A stretch of 64,000 bases of DNA from Tethya wilhelma (Eukaryota; Porifera; Demospongiae; Tethyida; Tethyidae): contig CAXIPT010000005.1 of the NCBI GenBank assembly GCA_964030475.1, forward strand, positions 3,829,779 through 3,893,778, in the 5' to 3' direction. Position 1 is the stretch's first letter, and every line of letters begins with the position of its first letter. The notes beneath the pieces were generated by a model. That model made no database searches and had not been told where the DNA came from. It worked only from the letters and a program-made list of their open reading frames with translations. This document shows positions 10,929 to 22,745 of this stretch, in pieces. The position numbers were made by a program, and so were the translations under genes.

Positions 10929-13900
10929 ATGTCCTCTCCACCTCAAACAGCAACTAACTTTCAACTCCAAATGAGCCCCAATGAGAGTATGATGACCACC
11001 TCTATTGATGCTGTAAATATTCTTAGCCCAAGACAGCCAATTCGCAGTCCACCAGTTGGTGTGCAGGGTCTGACAAGTCCAACTCGAGGACCAACTAACT
11101 ACTGTCAAAGTAGACCACGATCTTATGCACTCCAGCAGTGTCCTCAGACTCATTGTAGTCAGGAGAGTGTGCTACGCTCAACACAGACAGCCACTGAGTC
11201 CTATGGAGGATTGGAGTATACATTTCTAGAGGAAGTGCCTAATGAATTCTTGTGCTCAGTATGCACCAAGGTAAGCCCAGGCGTATCACAGTGTTGGCAG
11301 TGCAGTCTCATGTGCTACCATATTGAAAGGTGGTCTCAATCAATTAAACACTTATATGGAAGATTAAGCATTCATTTCCTCTCCTTCACAAAAATGCTAT
11401 TAGGTGTTTTGCAAGCCTCATCTCACTGACTGTTGTGGTCAGCATTACTGTCACTCTTGCCTCCAGCACTGGATAGCCTCAGGGGTTTCTGACACCTGCC
11501 CTTCCTGTAGGTCACATGACTTCAGTCATATGCACGACAAGAAACTTGAACGGAGAATCAATGAACTTAAAATTGAATGTACCAATGCTGATCAAGGTTG
11601 TGACTGGGAGGGAACTATATCAGAGCTGGCGAGACATTTGAATGTTGGCAGTAGTTCAGCGAACGGTTGTCAGTTTGTGATGTGTGAGTGTGAACTGCAG
11701 TGTGGAGAAGTTATGCTACGCAAGGATATCAAAGTTCACCTACAAGCTATATGTCCCCTAAGAGAAGGTAAGTTGTCTCTGTTGTGAGTGTAAAGTACTT
11801 TGGTACTGATATCAAGCAGGTTGTAATAACCACTTGTAGTAATGGTTTCACTACAGCTAGAAACACCACAACTTGCCTATTACATAATATTATGTCTTTC
11901 AGGACATGAAAGTTGACCACATGTTCACTGGAACCATAAAAATGTGGAGCTTTGTGATGTGAGAATAACAGTCAAAAACCAACTAATTACTTTGCCAATT
12001 AAAGCAAATTTCAAAGTTTAAATTTGAATCGGCACCGGCCTTGCATTCTAGGCATGGAGTATAATGCCCAGCCTGAACAAACATTTTTAGGAGGTTGTTT
12101 ATTTAATGGTTTCTAAGCTATTTGAAAGTTGTTATTCAAACTAAGAGAGTATGCAGGTGCATTATGATAATGGTTCTTGAAAACATGCGTAAAAGACTTA
12201 TTGCAACAATTATTACAATTATTACACCAGTGGGCTTCACAACTTAAAACTACTCTGTATAGCTCTTTTTGTCAGCCTATTCTGCTCCACCTCCAGCTTA
12301 TCATGTATTTGTGCCACTCTAAGCATTAACCTGACATTTGGGAATTTCTACTAATTAGTGCCAATTAATTTTGATTAAAGCAATTATAGTTGATAAGTAG
12401 TGTATCATTTTGTGTTAAGCTTAAGAATGCTTTGATATCTTGATGGTACTTAGTACCAAGAACATGGAGGCCTCTCAGGACCTGGTGTCTCACCATGTTC
12501 AATGGTAAAAGTTAGGTATCAATTGCAGTGCATAAAGGCAGCTCACGTATATACTGGTTGCGATGTGTAATAAAACTTTCCATTNACCTGCGATGGAACC
12601 TCAAGACCATTTTCAGGTCTTGCTAGAGTACAAAGACTCAAAGCGTGCTGTTAATTTGTCCATTAGCACAGATATTTTGTCTGTGCTAGATGCGGAGTTG
12701 CCATGTTAGACCCCCAATGGTTGGGGGTCTGGCATGCGAGACTAACTCTGACTCTGGATCCATGAGCAAAGTCAAATCACATGACCTAAACTGTTAATAT
12801 AACACACCACAATAGGTGCAAGTGAGTGCATGCAGGTGTACAAATGTATAATTAAGTAGATTAATAGTATCATTAAGAGTATAGAGTTAATTCAATCAAG
12901 CTGAGCACATAAATGATATTTCATTCAAAAGAACAGAGTTAGAGCTATGATTGAGTTTAACAGTCTTAATAATAAAAAGTCAGCACATAATATATCACGT
13001 GACAATTTAGATATAGCTAGCCACACCCATTGGGAGGGGAGGGGGATCTTGAAGCGTCCCGCCAAGTCGACTTTGAAGACTTGAAGTGGTCTTTTATAAA
13101 GTCGCATTGAAGTTTTCCAAGACGTCTTTAAAGTCGTATTGAGTTTTATAAAGTCGCATTGAAGTTTTCCAAGACGTCTTTAAAGTCGTATTGAGTTTTA
13201 TAAAGTCGCATTGAAGTTTTCCAAGACGTCTTTAAAGTCGTATTGAGTTTTATAAAGTCGCATTGAAGTTTTCCAAGTCGTCTTTAAAGTCGTATTGAGT
13301 TTTAAAGTCGCAATGAAGTTTCCAAGTCGTCTTTAAAGTCGTCAAGTCGTATTAAAGTTCTCCAAGTCGTCTTTTGAAGTCGTAAAGAAGGTAAGTCGGT
13401 TTTTTAAAGTCGTATTGAAGCGGAAGTCGACTATAATTTGAAGTTTTAAGTCGTCTTAAAAGCGAAAGTAGTTTTGGAAGGTTTGGCGTGCCATACAGCC
13501 GAGGTCATTTACTTCCTAGTCTCGCGGGCCAGACGCTCTCGGAACGTCTGGACCGCGAGACTAATTACTTCCCCACTAGTCAACCGTTCCTCCCAAATCC
13601 CAGCTATATATAGGATAAACGGACACTTTTACACGCGCAGTTTAATCTACCAGGTATGTATTTTCACTCACCTCCGCCATTAGTGAGTCTGAGCTCAAAT
13701 CGTCTTTCCCGATGCTAGATTGGAATGCGCATGCGTAGTTATTTGCGCGCTTTTTACAAATTTGTACTTTTCCCTGGGCCGCTATACTACAGTGCAGCCC
13801 GGATCCCCCAGCCTGGGGACGAGGCTTCTAACGTACATGGTTATAAAACTAGCTCTATTCTATGATAATTTTAGCTTTGCAGGTAGTATGGTGCCATTCT

Positions 13901-14524
13901 TTTTTGTCAATTATCTGAGAATAATGTAAAATGCAAAGCTAGTTATTCGCATCCATGCATGGGTGCATGCATCAGGTTGCATGAACTGCATAGGTGCATG
14001 TATATACCACTGATGTGTGAAGTTGATCAATGGGGATTGAACTTCCTGGATACAACCAGTACATGCACAATGTTAGATCAATGGGGAACAGGTCAATGAG
14101 GAATTGCATGCTGGGCCATCCTTCTCAGTTGACATAAAACACACATACCACACGTGCACATGCACACACACAACTAATAGTCACATGGCCCTTAAATCAA
14201 GGGGCGGCAACTCCCATATGCTCTGAACTTGTGGCTGCGACCGTGGTCAAGATGACGGTCAACGGTCAAGCTCAAATTTTAGTGCTGGTCAAGGGTCAAA
14301 ATCGAAATTTAAAATGGTCAAGATCTTGACCGTGGTAACTGGTTGCAGCCACAAGTACAGAGCATATATGAGAGTCGCTGCCCCTCGTTAAATTAAGTGC
14401 CCCCCTCCCCCCCACACATGCAACTAGGTAGTTTGTTTGCCATTGACCCTCTATGACCCCTAAGTACTCTGTTGTCACCACCACCCATCCTGTAACTGGC
14501 AATTACAGTTAATATTACATGCGT

Positions 14525-14562
<38 letters not shown>

Positions 14563-15873
14563 ACTTGTGAGCACTGCAATCAGATATTCACCTATCAAGA
14601 CATAGTGCGATTCCATTTCATGACTTGTGGTGAAAAGATGGTCTTGTGTGATAAGAACTGTGGGCAGATGGTGAAAAGAAGAGACATGCAGACACATCAA
14701 GAGGAGTTGTGTCCCAACACAATCACACAGTGTCCTTTTGCTGACATGGGTTGCCAACAATTAGTCTTACGTAAAGATCGCGACCAACACATTGCAGTGT
14801 GCAAAGAGACATATCTTAGTAGTGCTGTGATTAAAATGAAGGAACAGTTATCAGCTCAGAGGAAAGAGCTACTGGTTGCTAGGGAAGAATACCAGTCGCT
14901 AAGGGAGGAAATCATTCATTTGAAAAGGGGAATACTCGTTAGTCACCATAATCTTGAAATACTTCGTCTCAATACCAACACGATGTGTGAAGTGATCTCC
15001 AGTGAGCTACCATTTCTGCACACATCGCGTAACTGTCCTTCAGAACAACTGGCATTGGACTGCATCAAAACACAAATCAGTTGCTCTCCAGTTCATTTAG
15101 AGTCTGGTCGAGGATCTGCTACTTTCAGAATGACAAACTATGCATCACACAAAGAGACTGGACGAGTGTGGTACACATCACCATTTCTAGTTACTAACGG
15201 CTACACAATGTGTTTTGGTGTGCATCCGAATGGAGTGGGGGCTGGTAAAGGTACACATGTGTCTATCTACCTCTATCAGTTGACTGGAATGTACGACAGT
15301 GAGCTGAAGTGGCCTTATCTCCTAGAGGAGGACTTCCAGGTGTGCCTTATGAGTCAGGTCGATCAGGCCAGTGGTTATGGTCGCATGAGGAGCAGATCTC
15401 GAGAAAAGTCTCAACGTGGACTACCTGGATTATCTCCCAAACAGAAGCAAAAAACATTGGAGCACCAAATGGATACTCTAACACTTCCTAGAGAATATGG
15501 AGAGAGGGAGGTTGAACTAGTCAAGTCTAAATCTCTTCCCGCAAGTCCTACCCTCGCTCAACGACAGCCCAGCAATGAGGCAACCTCCAGCAGTAATGAG
15601 CAGGAGTGTCCACCTTCTCAATTCGTTGTTGAGAACCAAGTGTTACGTGTAAGCCAGTACATCTCACAACCAATCCAGTCTAGTTGCAACACACCAATAG
15701 CTAAATTGGAGCTGTTCTGCTTACGAAAGACAGTAGAGAATGCTATATACAGAGACTCTATTGTGTTGTGGTGTTCCCTCAGAGTGAAACAGGACACTGA
15801 GGAGTTTCCCCCACCAGTGACTGGAGGAGAGGGGACTAGCGGCTGGAAGACATGGCAACATGATAGTGTCTAG
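10929..15873 (+). CDS. TRAF-family protein (RING, TRAF zinc fingers, coiled coil, split MATH)
   Basis: Three exons (10929-11270, 11404-11767, 14561-15873) give 672 residues. TRAFs are cytoplasmic adaptor ubiquitin ligases that link TNF/IL-1/Toll-type receptors to NF-kB and MAP kinases. In order: a 100-residue low-complexity N-terminus; a RING finger (about 108-155: FLCSVC ... CCGQHYCHSC ... CPSC) whose first cysteine pair lies in exon 1; TRAF-type zinc fingers (about 175-315: CDWEG, CEHCNQIF, CDKNCGQMV, CPFADMGC); a coiled coil (about 330-365, MKEQLSAQRKELLVAREEY). The MATH domain starts near 375 (VWYTSPF, GKGTHVSIYL, LKWPY) and finishes near 600-655 (LELFCLRKTVENA ... DSIVLWCSLRV). Roughly residues 508-590, rich in Ser, Arg and Lys, are inserted between the two parts. 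Intron 2 (2.8 kb) contains an N, a minisatellite and two foldbacks. I cannot assign a TRAF number. Confidence 0.9.
13090..13460 (+). repeat. Minisatellite, 52-bp unit, AAGTCG-rich
   Basis: The word GTCGCATTGAAG recurs at 13101, 13153, 13205 and 13257, a strict 52-bp period, followed by degenerate copies to about 13460. The unit is itself built from shorter AAGTCGT-like words, suggesting nested expansion. It lies in TRAF intron 2. Confidence 0.9.
13517..13563. mobile_element. Short foldback, TAGTCTCGCGGGCCAGACG family
   Basis: A 47-bp near-perfect hairpin in TRAF intron 2, flanked by TTACTTCC on both sides (13509-13516 and 13565-13572), consistent with a target duplication. Longer relatives with the same ends lie in TCTP intron 2. 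Confidence 0.8.
14190..14398. mobile_element. Foldback element of about 209 bp
   Basis: Left arm (TTAAATCAAGGGGCGGCAAC and onward) and right arm are imperfect inverted copies of about 50 bp sharing CATATGCTCTG-ACTTGTGGCTGC. The loop repeats GGTCAAG several times. It is immediately upstream of TRAF exon 3. Confidence 0.8.
14525..14560 (+). repeat. (CA)n forming the 3' splice-site tract of TRAF exon 3
   Basis: The CA run extends straight into the AG (CACACACAG|TTACTTGTGAG). The frame requires this acceptor, so the microsatellite itself occupies the place of the polypyrimidine tract. Confidence 0.85.
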
Positions 15874-16901
15874 GGAATCTACAGTAATGTATAATGTATT
15901 AATGTATAATAATGATTTGCTTCTGCACATGTACAATCATGTATTTAGGTTAAACATTGTCTGCATATATATGACTAATGCACAACCCTTCACTAGTGAT
16001 CATGTCTATAGGTTTATGTTTTATAGATCCATTATGCACAAAATATTTTGTTATAACAACATAATTTATATAATTATAAGTGATTTAGTTTTCACAATAA
16101 TAAGTTAATAATTATTATTCTAATAACTATCATATTATAAGCAAAGTTGTGTGTGTCCGTGTGTGTGTGTGTGTGTAACGGAAGGTCACCGGAAGTGATG
16201 CGACCTCGAGCTAAAATGCTACTTTTTCTCTGGACTGGGAAAATTTCAAACTATGAAAAGTGTGCCTAGAGAGATAGCTTAGATAGTCCAAGCCTAATGT
16301 AGAATGGCAGGCGCTACAAGTATGGCTAACTTTTTTGAGATCCCTGACAAGGCTTACCAGTGGCATCCGTATCCGACAAAGAAGCGTGATATAGAAGCCA
16401 ATCTTTCACAAGAGAAGCGTAGCGAGGGGAGCGCTTTCGCTTCTAGAAGTCTGCTTCTCTGTCGCTGTACACGAAACACAGCTAGCCAGATAACGAGTTT
16501 CTTTGCCAGCTGATTGCAAAAATGGCGGAAGTCGGAAAAGGGTCGTCCGTGACGTCACGTATTGAGGTAAATTGCTGAGCGAGCATGAGCTGGCCAAATT
16601 GCAGAGAGGAGCAGTACATGCCATGGTTACCTTTGTTTCCCTGCCCAGTTATTGCTATGCAGATGACTGTGCTAAGCAGCTTGCATGCATCTAGCAGTAA
16701 ATATCAGTAAGCTTCATACACAAGCAAGGAGCGTGGCGAGCGAAGCGAGCCACACTCCTTGTATTGTATAATGTATGATGCAATATGATTGATATAAAAA
16801 TATAAAATAATTTTGTGTAAAATAATAATTATAGTCTATACTATAGGTGTAAAAATGCCACACAGTGCATGAATCGATGATAAAGGTTATAAGATAGATT
16901 T
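15874..16901. other. Intergenic region between TRAF and the GMC oxidoreductase
   Basis: Convergent 3' ends. It contains the AT-rich TRAF 3' region, a GT run at about 16147-16176, and sequence near 16180-16560 with CpG-rich words such as CCGTGACGTCACG. A small foldback at 16735-16761 reads CAAGGAGCGTGGC...GCCACACTCCTTG. A 69-codon plus-strand ORF from the ATG at 16304 does not resemble a known protein. Confidence 0.5.
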
Positions 16902-18633
16902 CTAAACACTATTTTTAGAAGTGACAATATCGGCCAAATTCATTGCCATTGCTGTCATGGTACAGGTGGGGTTCCATGATGCTCCATCGGGCCAGAGTGC
17001 GCCACCCGTCAGATAGATGTTATCAATTTCATAAAACTGGTAGTTGTGACTCACAGGGGCAGAATCTGAGGGGCCAATCCACATTGTGGATGCAGGATGC
17101 ACTAAACCATCGGCACGGATGTCTGCAGGAGGGGGCTGTTGTTGCTCCCAGCTTTTACTGTTCTTGTGCCAGTATTCAATGACACCACCAGCTGGGGTAA
17201 GGATCTTTTCCAGTATGTCAAATGTGGTTTCGTCCATCTTCTCCCAGAGATTATTATCATTTTGATTGGGAGCAACCTGAAGGGTGGCCTGTCTGTCACC
17301 AGGAGCCTTTCTATACCAGTTATCTGAGTTTTGGTGATCGAGTTGTCCAAGCGTTGCACACACAAAGACTATGTGATTTTTGCAAGTTGACAGTTGCTCT
17401 CTAGATGGTGCTTTAAGTAAATGGCGCATACAGGTATCTTCGGGAGATGAATCGGTAACGGTCTCTGCTGTGAGTTGTAAATGAAACTGGTGCTTTGAAT
17501 CAGGATGTCTTCCAGCAATATACACAGCTGCCATTTCAAGAGGATCTGTTGGCTGTAGCTCTTGAAGAAAACCATACATCGGACATTGATCACTGATGGG
17601 AACACGAGCAGTGATGTAGGATACAAAGTGTCCAGTGAAACGCTGTCCAATGTTCGGTAGATCGGGGAAGGAGTCCAGCATGAGAGAAGTTGATGGAAGA
17701 GTGCTCATGGCAAGAATAAGCTTAGCGGTACCAAGAGTGACGGTTCCTCTTGTAGTATCAAGAGATGTTGCTCTACCATTCTTGTGGGATATTTTCAGAG
17801 CTTCACATTTTACTACTGCTTTCACATTTGGTCTCTCTCGTAGGATATCCAATAGAGGCTTGATGGCTGAATATTTCTTACATTCATCATCACTGCAATA
17901 TTGTATGAGAAACATACACATAATTACATTGTTATGCACATTAGGTCTATAAATTAGCTGAAAATTGCTTAAACGTGCAATAACAGTTGATGCTTGCACA
18001 TGCTTTAATTATAGTGTAAACAAGCAGTGCTTACTCATTGTTGACAGCTGCAATAGGGGCATGTTCAATTCTACTGATGTGGCCATATTGTACATCACCT
18101 GCTGTTCTGGTTTTTAAAACTGCATGAAGTGTTTGCTGCAATTTTCCAAACAGAGCTGATCCCTGTGTACTGTTGATTTCAGTGACAGGTGAAACACTTA
18201 GAAGCTTCTCTGCACAAGGGAAGTACTCCTGTACTCTCTGGACCACCTCCTCTGGCCATCCTGACATCTCCTCTCTGGAGGGCTTAGGAGACCAGGCTTT
18301 CCAGAATGATGAACGTCCACCAAAAAAGTTATTCATTCCTCGTACACGATGAATAAATGGATGTTCCTTTCTCCCCATTCTCTCAGACACTTCCCAATCG
18401 TATGTCTCCTCCTGTTTGGATTTGTCTGACAACTCTTGAGGTGATAGACGTTGGAAATCTTCACATGGTCCACGTTCAATGATAAGGATTTTGGCATTTG
18501 AATTGCTCACTATCGTTTGATGAATGAATCCCAAAGCACAAAATGATGATCCAATGACAACATAATCAAAGTCTCCACTAGAACGACTTTCATCCCATTC
18601 TGAATTTGTGAGGAAAGGATCAGAGTCAGCCAT
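16902..18633 (-). CDS. GMC-type FAD oxidoreductase
   Basis: Two exons (18035-18633 and 16902-17892) give 529 residues, a normal length for glucose-methanol-choline oxidoreductases, which oxidise alcohols or sugars with FAD. The N-terminal dinucleotide fold is FDYVVIGSSFCALGF followed by KILIIERGP. The usual GxGxxG is weakened to GSSFCA, which may affect FAD binding. A flavin-contact region FFGGRSSFWKAW lies near residue 105. The C-terminal domain shows HPASTMWIG (family: HP-G-T-xRMG), then NIYLTGGALWP and WNPTCTMTAMAMNLA, the last containing the Asn of the catalytic pair region. No signal peptide is visible, so a cytosolic or peroxisomal site is possible. The substrate is unknown. The pattern is nearest to the pyranose-oxidase/fructose-dehydrogenase-like branch, but this is inference. 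Confidence 0.85.
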
Positions 18634-21551
18634 GATAATGTTGATTTCTCACTATGTGAAACAAACTAGCTGATACTAAAAACTTTATGACTACCTTAGT
18701 CTACTCGCGTCGGAAGTATACTTACACTCTAGCTACAAGTGACTATGGCGGATGCAATTATATAAGGTTTTATAGTCTATGGTAGTGTGTTCGCGGGAGA
18801 TATATCCAATGAATATTGTGTTTGTATTTATCATAAATATGTTTCTAAATTTGAACATTTGAACGTACGATTAGATAAGGTAATAACTCATTCACATGCA
18901 TGCATGCATTAAAATCACATGTCTCAAAAAACTGTACTCACTGCACAACTATACTTAGAATTGTGGTCAACGTTCGAACTAGATTCTCCTGAAAAATAAA
19001 TTCATATCTCCAAAACGATATGCATAGATAGCATGATGCAGCATGCACGCAAGGAGATCTGATGGTTTAAAGCGAAGTGGTCTAACTTGTGATTTCCTAC
19101 TAAGATGACCACCACTTGTACCAATACACTCAGACCACTAGCACACCACTAGTTGACCACCACCACAACTACTACTACTAATACTGGGTTTACTAGACAT
19201 GTATGAGTTCTAGAGAAATCTGATTACACAATGTACAGGTACTTAGAGCCTATAGCTATACTTTACACAGCTAAGCGTGCAGACTGTTATACTGCTCTAT
19301 ACTTGGAACTTATCACAATTGAGCTAGTACCCTTATTCCTACAAATACTACAGATATTGTACTGTTATTGGTCCTCTAACCACAACACAGAATACTTAAA
19401 CTTTTTCCTGCAAAACATGTAATTTACTTAAAAACTGTCATCGCAAAAAATAATGGTTATTTCTATTGTATGTCATTTTCTAGCTATTCGACATTATTTC
19501 AGAAAAGCTGTATACATACTGTCAATATACATTAAGAGATGCAAAAAAAATCCCGGGGAAACTCTCAAAGATTATGTCATCCTTACAAGAATACTAAATA
19601 TAGTGTCACACATCTAAATATAGAAAAACACAAAGGCAGAGCATGCTCGACAAAATAAACAAATAAACGTCACCTAGAGTGTAATTCTTATTCAGGGAAT
19701 ACATTGTGTGTAGCTAAAGGGAACTACAGAGCCTCTGCTACATACTAGGAGCTCAATATATTCTCTGAAATCATGAATGTACTATGGGCATCAAGGAATG
19801 CTTATAAAAGTCCCGTTAGCTACTTCAATGAGATTCACTGGTTTATGGTAAGGAGAAAAGTATGAATGTGATTTAGGTACCAATGCCAGGCTGCCAAGTA
19901 TTATATATAACAGTTTGTCTAGCGAAAGTATTAGCAACAATATGGTCAGGAAAAAAAAACACACATACAGCATCATTTTAGTGTTGTACTTAGGCCACTC
20001 CCTCTTTTAGTGTGTGACTTCACTTGATATCTATAGCTATACTCACATAACCCAAAATAAAGTATTGTTCCATACGACATCTCAGTGATTCACAGAAGCT
20101 TCAATTTTACTGCAAAAGGTTGGTTGCACTACCAGTATATTGCTACATAGCTCTTCACACAGTACCATTATCATGGTAATGGCAAACGATATGCCTACAG
20201 TGCCTGGTGGAGTCACCCTACAATCATGAGAGGCCAACAACCACAGCTAACAATGTCGACTCCTACTTAAATGGTCTTGCTCAGTGAGCACTGCCTGACA
20301 CTCAACATTCAGCACCACCTACTAGGCTGACAACAAAGAGACTCACAATCATTTCCCCCTAGGCCTTCCCCTTTGTCAGTATCACTGTGCTACTCAACTA
20401 CTGACTTAACCTTGTTCTTAGGCTATAGATGGCCGGCCACTATTCTGGAGAGTCATCCTACATACAATGGGACTTGAATGAATACATTGATCTGTTACAA
20501 ACAATATCACATTAGCCAAGTAAACCTGGAATGTCTGCATATCAGTACTACCTCAGCTAATGTACTAATTATTTGCCATTACAGAAAGTTTTGTGTCACA
20601 TACCCATAAGTTGATCTCATGTATCAAACTATACAACCCCATTCCCTTGGAGGCTACATCCACACTACAATGTATTAGTAACAATCTACACTAGGTCTGA
20701 CAGACATGATCCAGGTTGGAAGGCATGGGAATAACGTGGGAGAGACGCAAGCCTAGGCTAATGTCAGGCCTCATCAGTAAAATGAGCAATTGGCCAAAAC
20801 CTAGGCTTATGGGTACAGCACTGATTGAAACAGTTTTGTAATTGTGCCTGTACTGCTGTATATTGGTCCCTTCCTACATTAGATGGAGCAATCATGCTTT
20901 CATCCTGGATTCCCTCTACTGAGCTGAAGCAATAGTGTGAATACCAGCAATAACCAGTTACACATTGTCAACTCATTGATCAGCACAACCATAGATTATC
21001 TGTGGCACAACTGAAATTTGGTATCATGCCTTAATTATGATCAACATTCATAGTCAGAAGAATAGACTGTTGCAGACCATGAGTATCATAAGAAATCTTA
21101 ATTTGCTCACCTTATTAAGACTGCTGACTCAGCACAATCAAGAATAAGGACTTGCATACCAGGTTACTGGTAGTCTACATTCCCTTGTACAATTTTTGAA
21201 TTTGGAAATTGATTGAGCTGGAGACGAGAACAAATAAAGCATTGATACTTGCTCAGTTGTAACTGTATTGCAGTTTAATAGAGCTACAAGTGAGTCATAA
21301 TGCACCTTTAATTTAAGTAAAAGTCCTTACCTTGTCTCTGCAAGGTGTACTGAGTTGTTTTGCTGCTGGCATGGTCTGTACTGGTCAACGCAAGTATCCA
21401 AAGCACAGAAAGAATACACGATCCAGTTTGAACTTGGAAGAGTGGGCATTATTCAGAACTTGCCGGAGTAAACGTAGCGACCTTTTACCTACCGCAGCAA
21501 TTCTGGCTTCAAATATGCGCGGAATTACTGATCTTTGAAATAAGCAGTATG
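18634..21551. other. 2.9-kb region without supported genes
   Basis: Nothing on either strand has coding character. There is a fragment of a foldback terminus (TTAGGCCACTCCCTCTTTTAG at about 19990) and scattered low-complexity runs. A 68-codon ORF at 21332-21538 begins with TTG and lacks splice context. It may hold the 5' region of the GMC gene and the 3' region of WDR53, or a non-coding transcript that I cannot detect. Confidence 0.5.
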
Positions 21552-22610
21552 TTAGCACACAGTAATTCTGTACCTGGACACAAAACTGGATGGATCAGAG
21601 ACAAACACATAAAAAGATGTAGACTGATTAGTTTGTTCACATGCTGATACTGGCACAGCAGACATGAAATTAACTTTGCATCCGTGTTCAATTTCCATTG
21701 TCTTCACCAGCTTGAGTGAAGTACCAGGCTTAGAGAGTAGAGTATCAGTTTCACTAGTCAACCTACTGACGCAAATCCTTCCATCGTTTCCTCCTGAAAT
21801 GATGATCGGTTCTTGTGGAGAGTCCAACACACACAAACACCCAACACCAGATCTGTGTAGTGGAGACACACACCTCTTAGTCATTGACTTTGGAGCCTTC
21901 ATTTCATAGACTGCTACAACACCACTGCCAAGCCCACAGACAACACTAAACTTAGAAGGTACACAGTCAATACTGTGCACCATGGGAGGGTTGAACAAGT
22001 ACGTATCAGTTCCAGAGCTGCCATCCGAAGTGTCTTGGGTTGAAATAGAACACAACGGTCGGCCAAGGCTGAAGTCCCATCTTACGATCTGGTTGTCAAG
22101 TCCACCTGAGATTATCTCCCAGGGTTTTCGTGGATTGAATCTGATTGTTGAGCAAATGTTTGTATGACGACGAGAGAGTGTTTTAAACAGCTTTCCCGTT
22201 TCGATGTCGATCACTTTGATTTCTCCAGAATCATCGCAGGCACAAAGGAACGTACCTTTATGATGAATATCCAGTTGGTTGATTTCTTCCTTATTGAAAC
22301 AGAATGTTTGTAGAGGTTGAGTGCTGGGCAATTGACCCAGATCATAAATTGCTACACTGTTGTTGATTGATGCAGCAAACTGGCGTTCATTTGAGGGGGA
22401 AATTGCGATACATGTAACCTCACCCTGCACAGGAGTGTTGATGGAATGTATCAGAGTCCATTCTCGGGGTGAAAGGCATTCAGACCAAACACAAATGACT
22501 GATTCGTGACCAGTGAGCAATTTTCCATCCTTTACCACACTCACACACGACGAGCCTTCACCTATAGCGGGCACTTGTACTTTGAAGATTTCCTGCACCT
22601 TTTCTGCCAT
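21552..22610 (-). CDS. WDR53: WD repeat-containing protein 53
   Basis: A single exon from ATG to stop, 352 residues, close to the family's usual length of about 358. It is a WD40 beta-propeller without other domains; human WDR53 is reported as a possible DDB1-CUL4 substrate receptor. Repeat strands visible include SVVKDGKLLTGHESVICVWS, ISPSNERQFAASINNSVAIYDL, DIHHKGTFLCACDDSGEIKV, FNPRKPWEIISGGLDNQIVR and PIIISGGNDGRICV. The IISGGLDNQIVRWD blade with a terminal WD is the best-formed. The gene is head to head with TCTP, 135 bp between start codons. It is one of very few intronless genes in the window but otherwise looks intact. Confidence 0.82.
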   Translation of the reverse strand: MAEKVQEIFKVQVPAIGEGSSCVSVVKDGKLLTGHESVICVWSECLSPREWTLIHSINTPVQGEVTCIAISPSNERQFAASINNSVAIYDLGQLPSTQPLQTFCFNKEEINQLDIHHKGTFLCACDDSGEIKVIDIETGKLFKTLSRRHTNICSTIRFNPRKPWEIISGGLDNQIVRWDFSLGRPLCSISTQDTSDGSSGTDTYLFNPPMVHSIDCVPSKFSVVCGLGSGVVAVYEMKAPKSMTKRCVSPLHRSGVGCLCVLDSPQEPIIISGGNDGRICVSRLTSETDTLLSKPGTSLKLVKTMEIEHGCKVNFMSAVPVSACEQTNQSTSFYVFVSDPSSFVSRYRITVC

Positions 22611-22745
22611 GTGTCTGGATATATCTAGCTATTTTACGCGCAAAATTCACGACCACGTGACTAGTAAAATCATTCCTCCACACGTTCATAAAGCCTGCCC
22701 AAGGGTGTATTTTGATATCTTGTTGGTGTTTGAGAATCACTCAAG
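22611..22745. promoter_or_regulatory. Bidirectional promoter of WDR53 and TCTP
   Basis: Only 135 bp separate the two start codons, so both core promoters and both 5' leaders must overlap. An E-box within CCACGTGAC lies at about 22653-22661. Pyrimidine stretches such as ATTCCTCC might serve as a 5' terminal oligopyrimidine start for TCTP, as in other animals, but the start site is not visible. Confidence 0.6.

Noticed and set aside
16304..16513. Short ATG-initiated plus-strand ORF as a small gene
   Set aside because: It overlaps CpG-rich repeat-like sequence, has no homology I can see and no splice signals.
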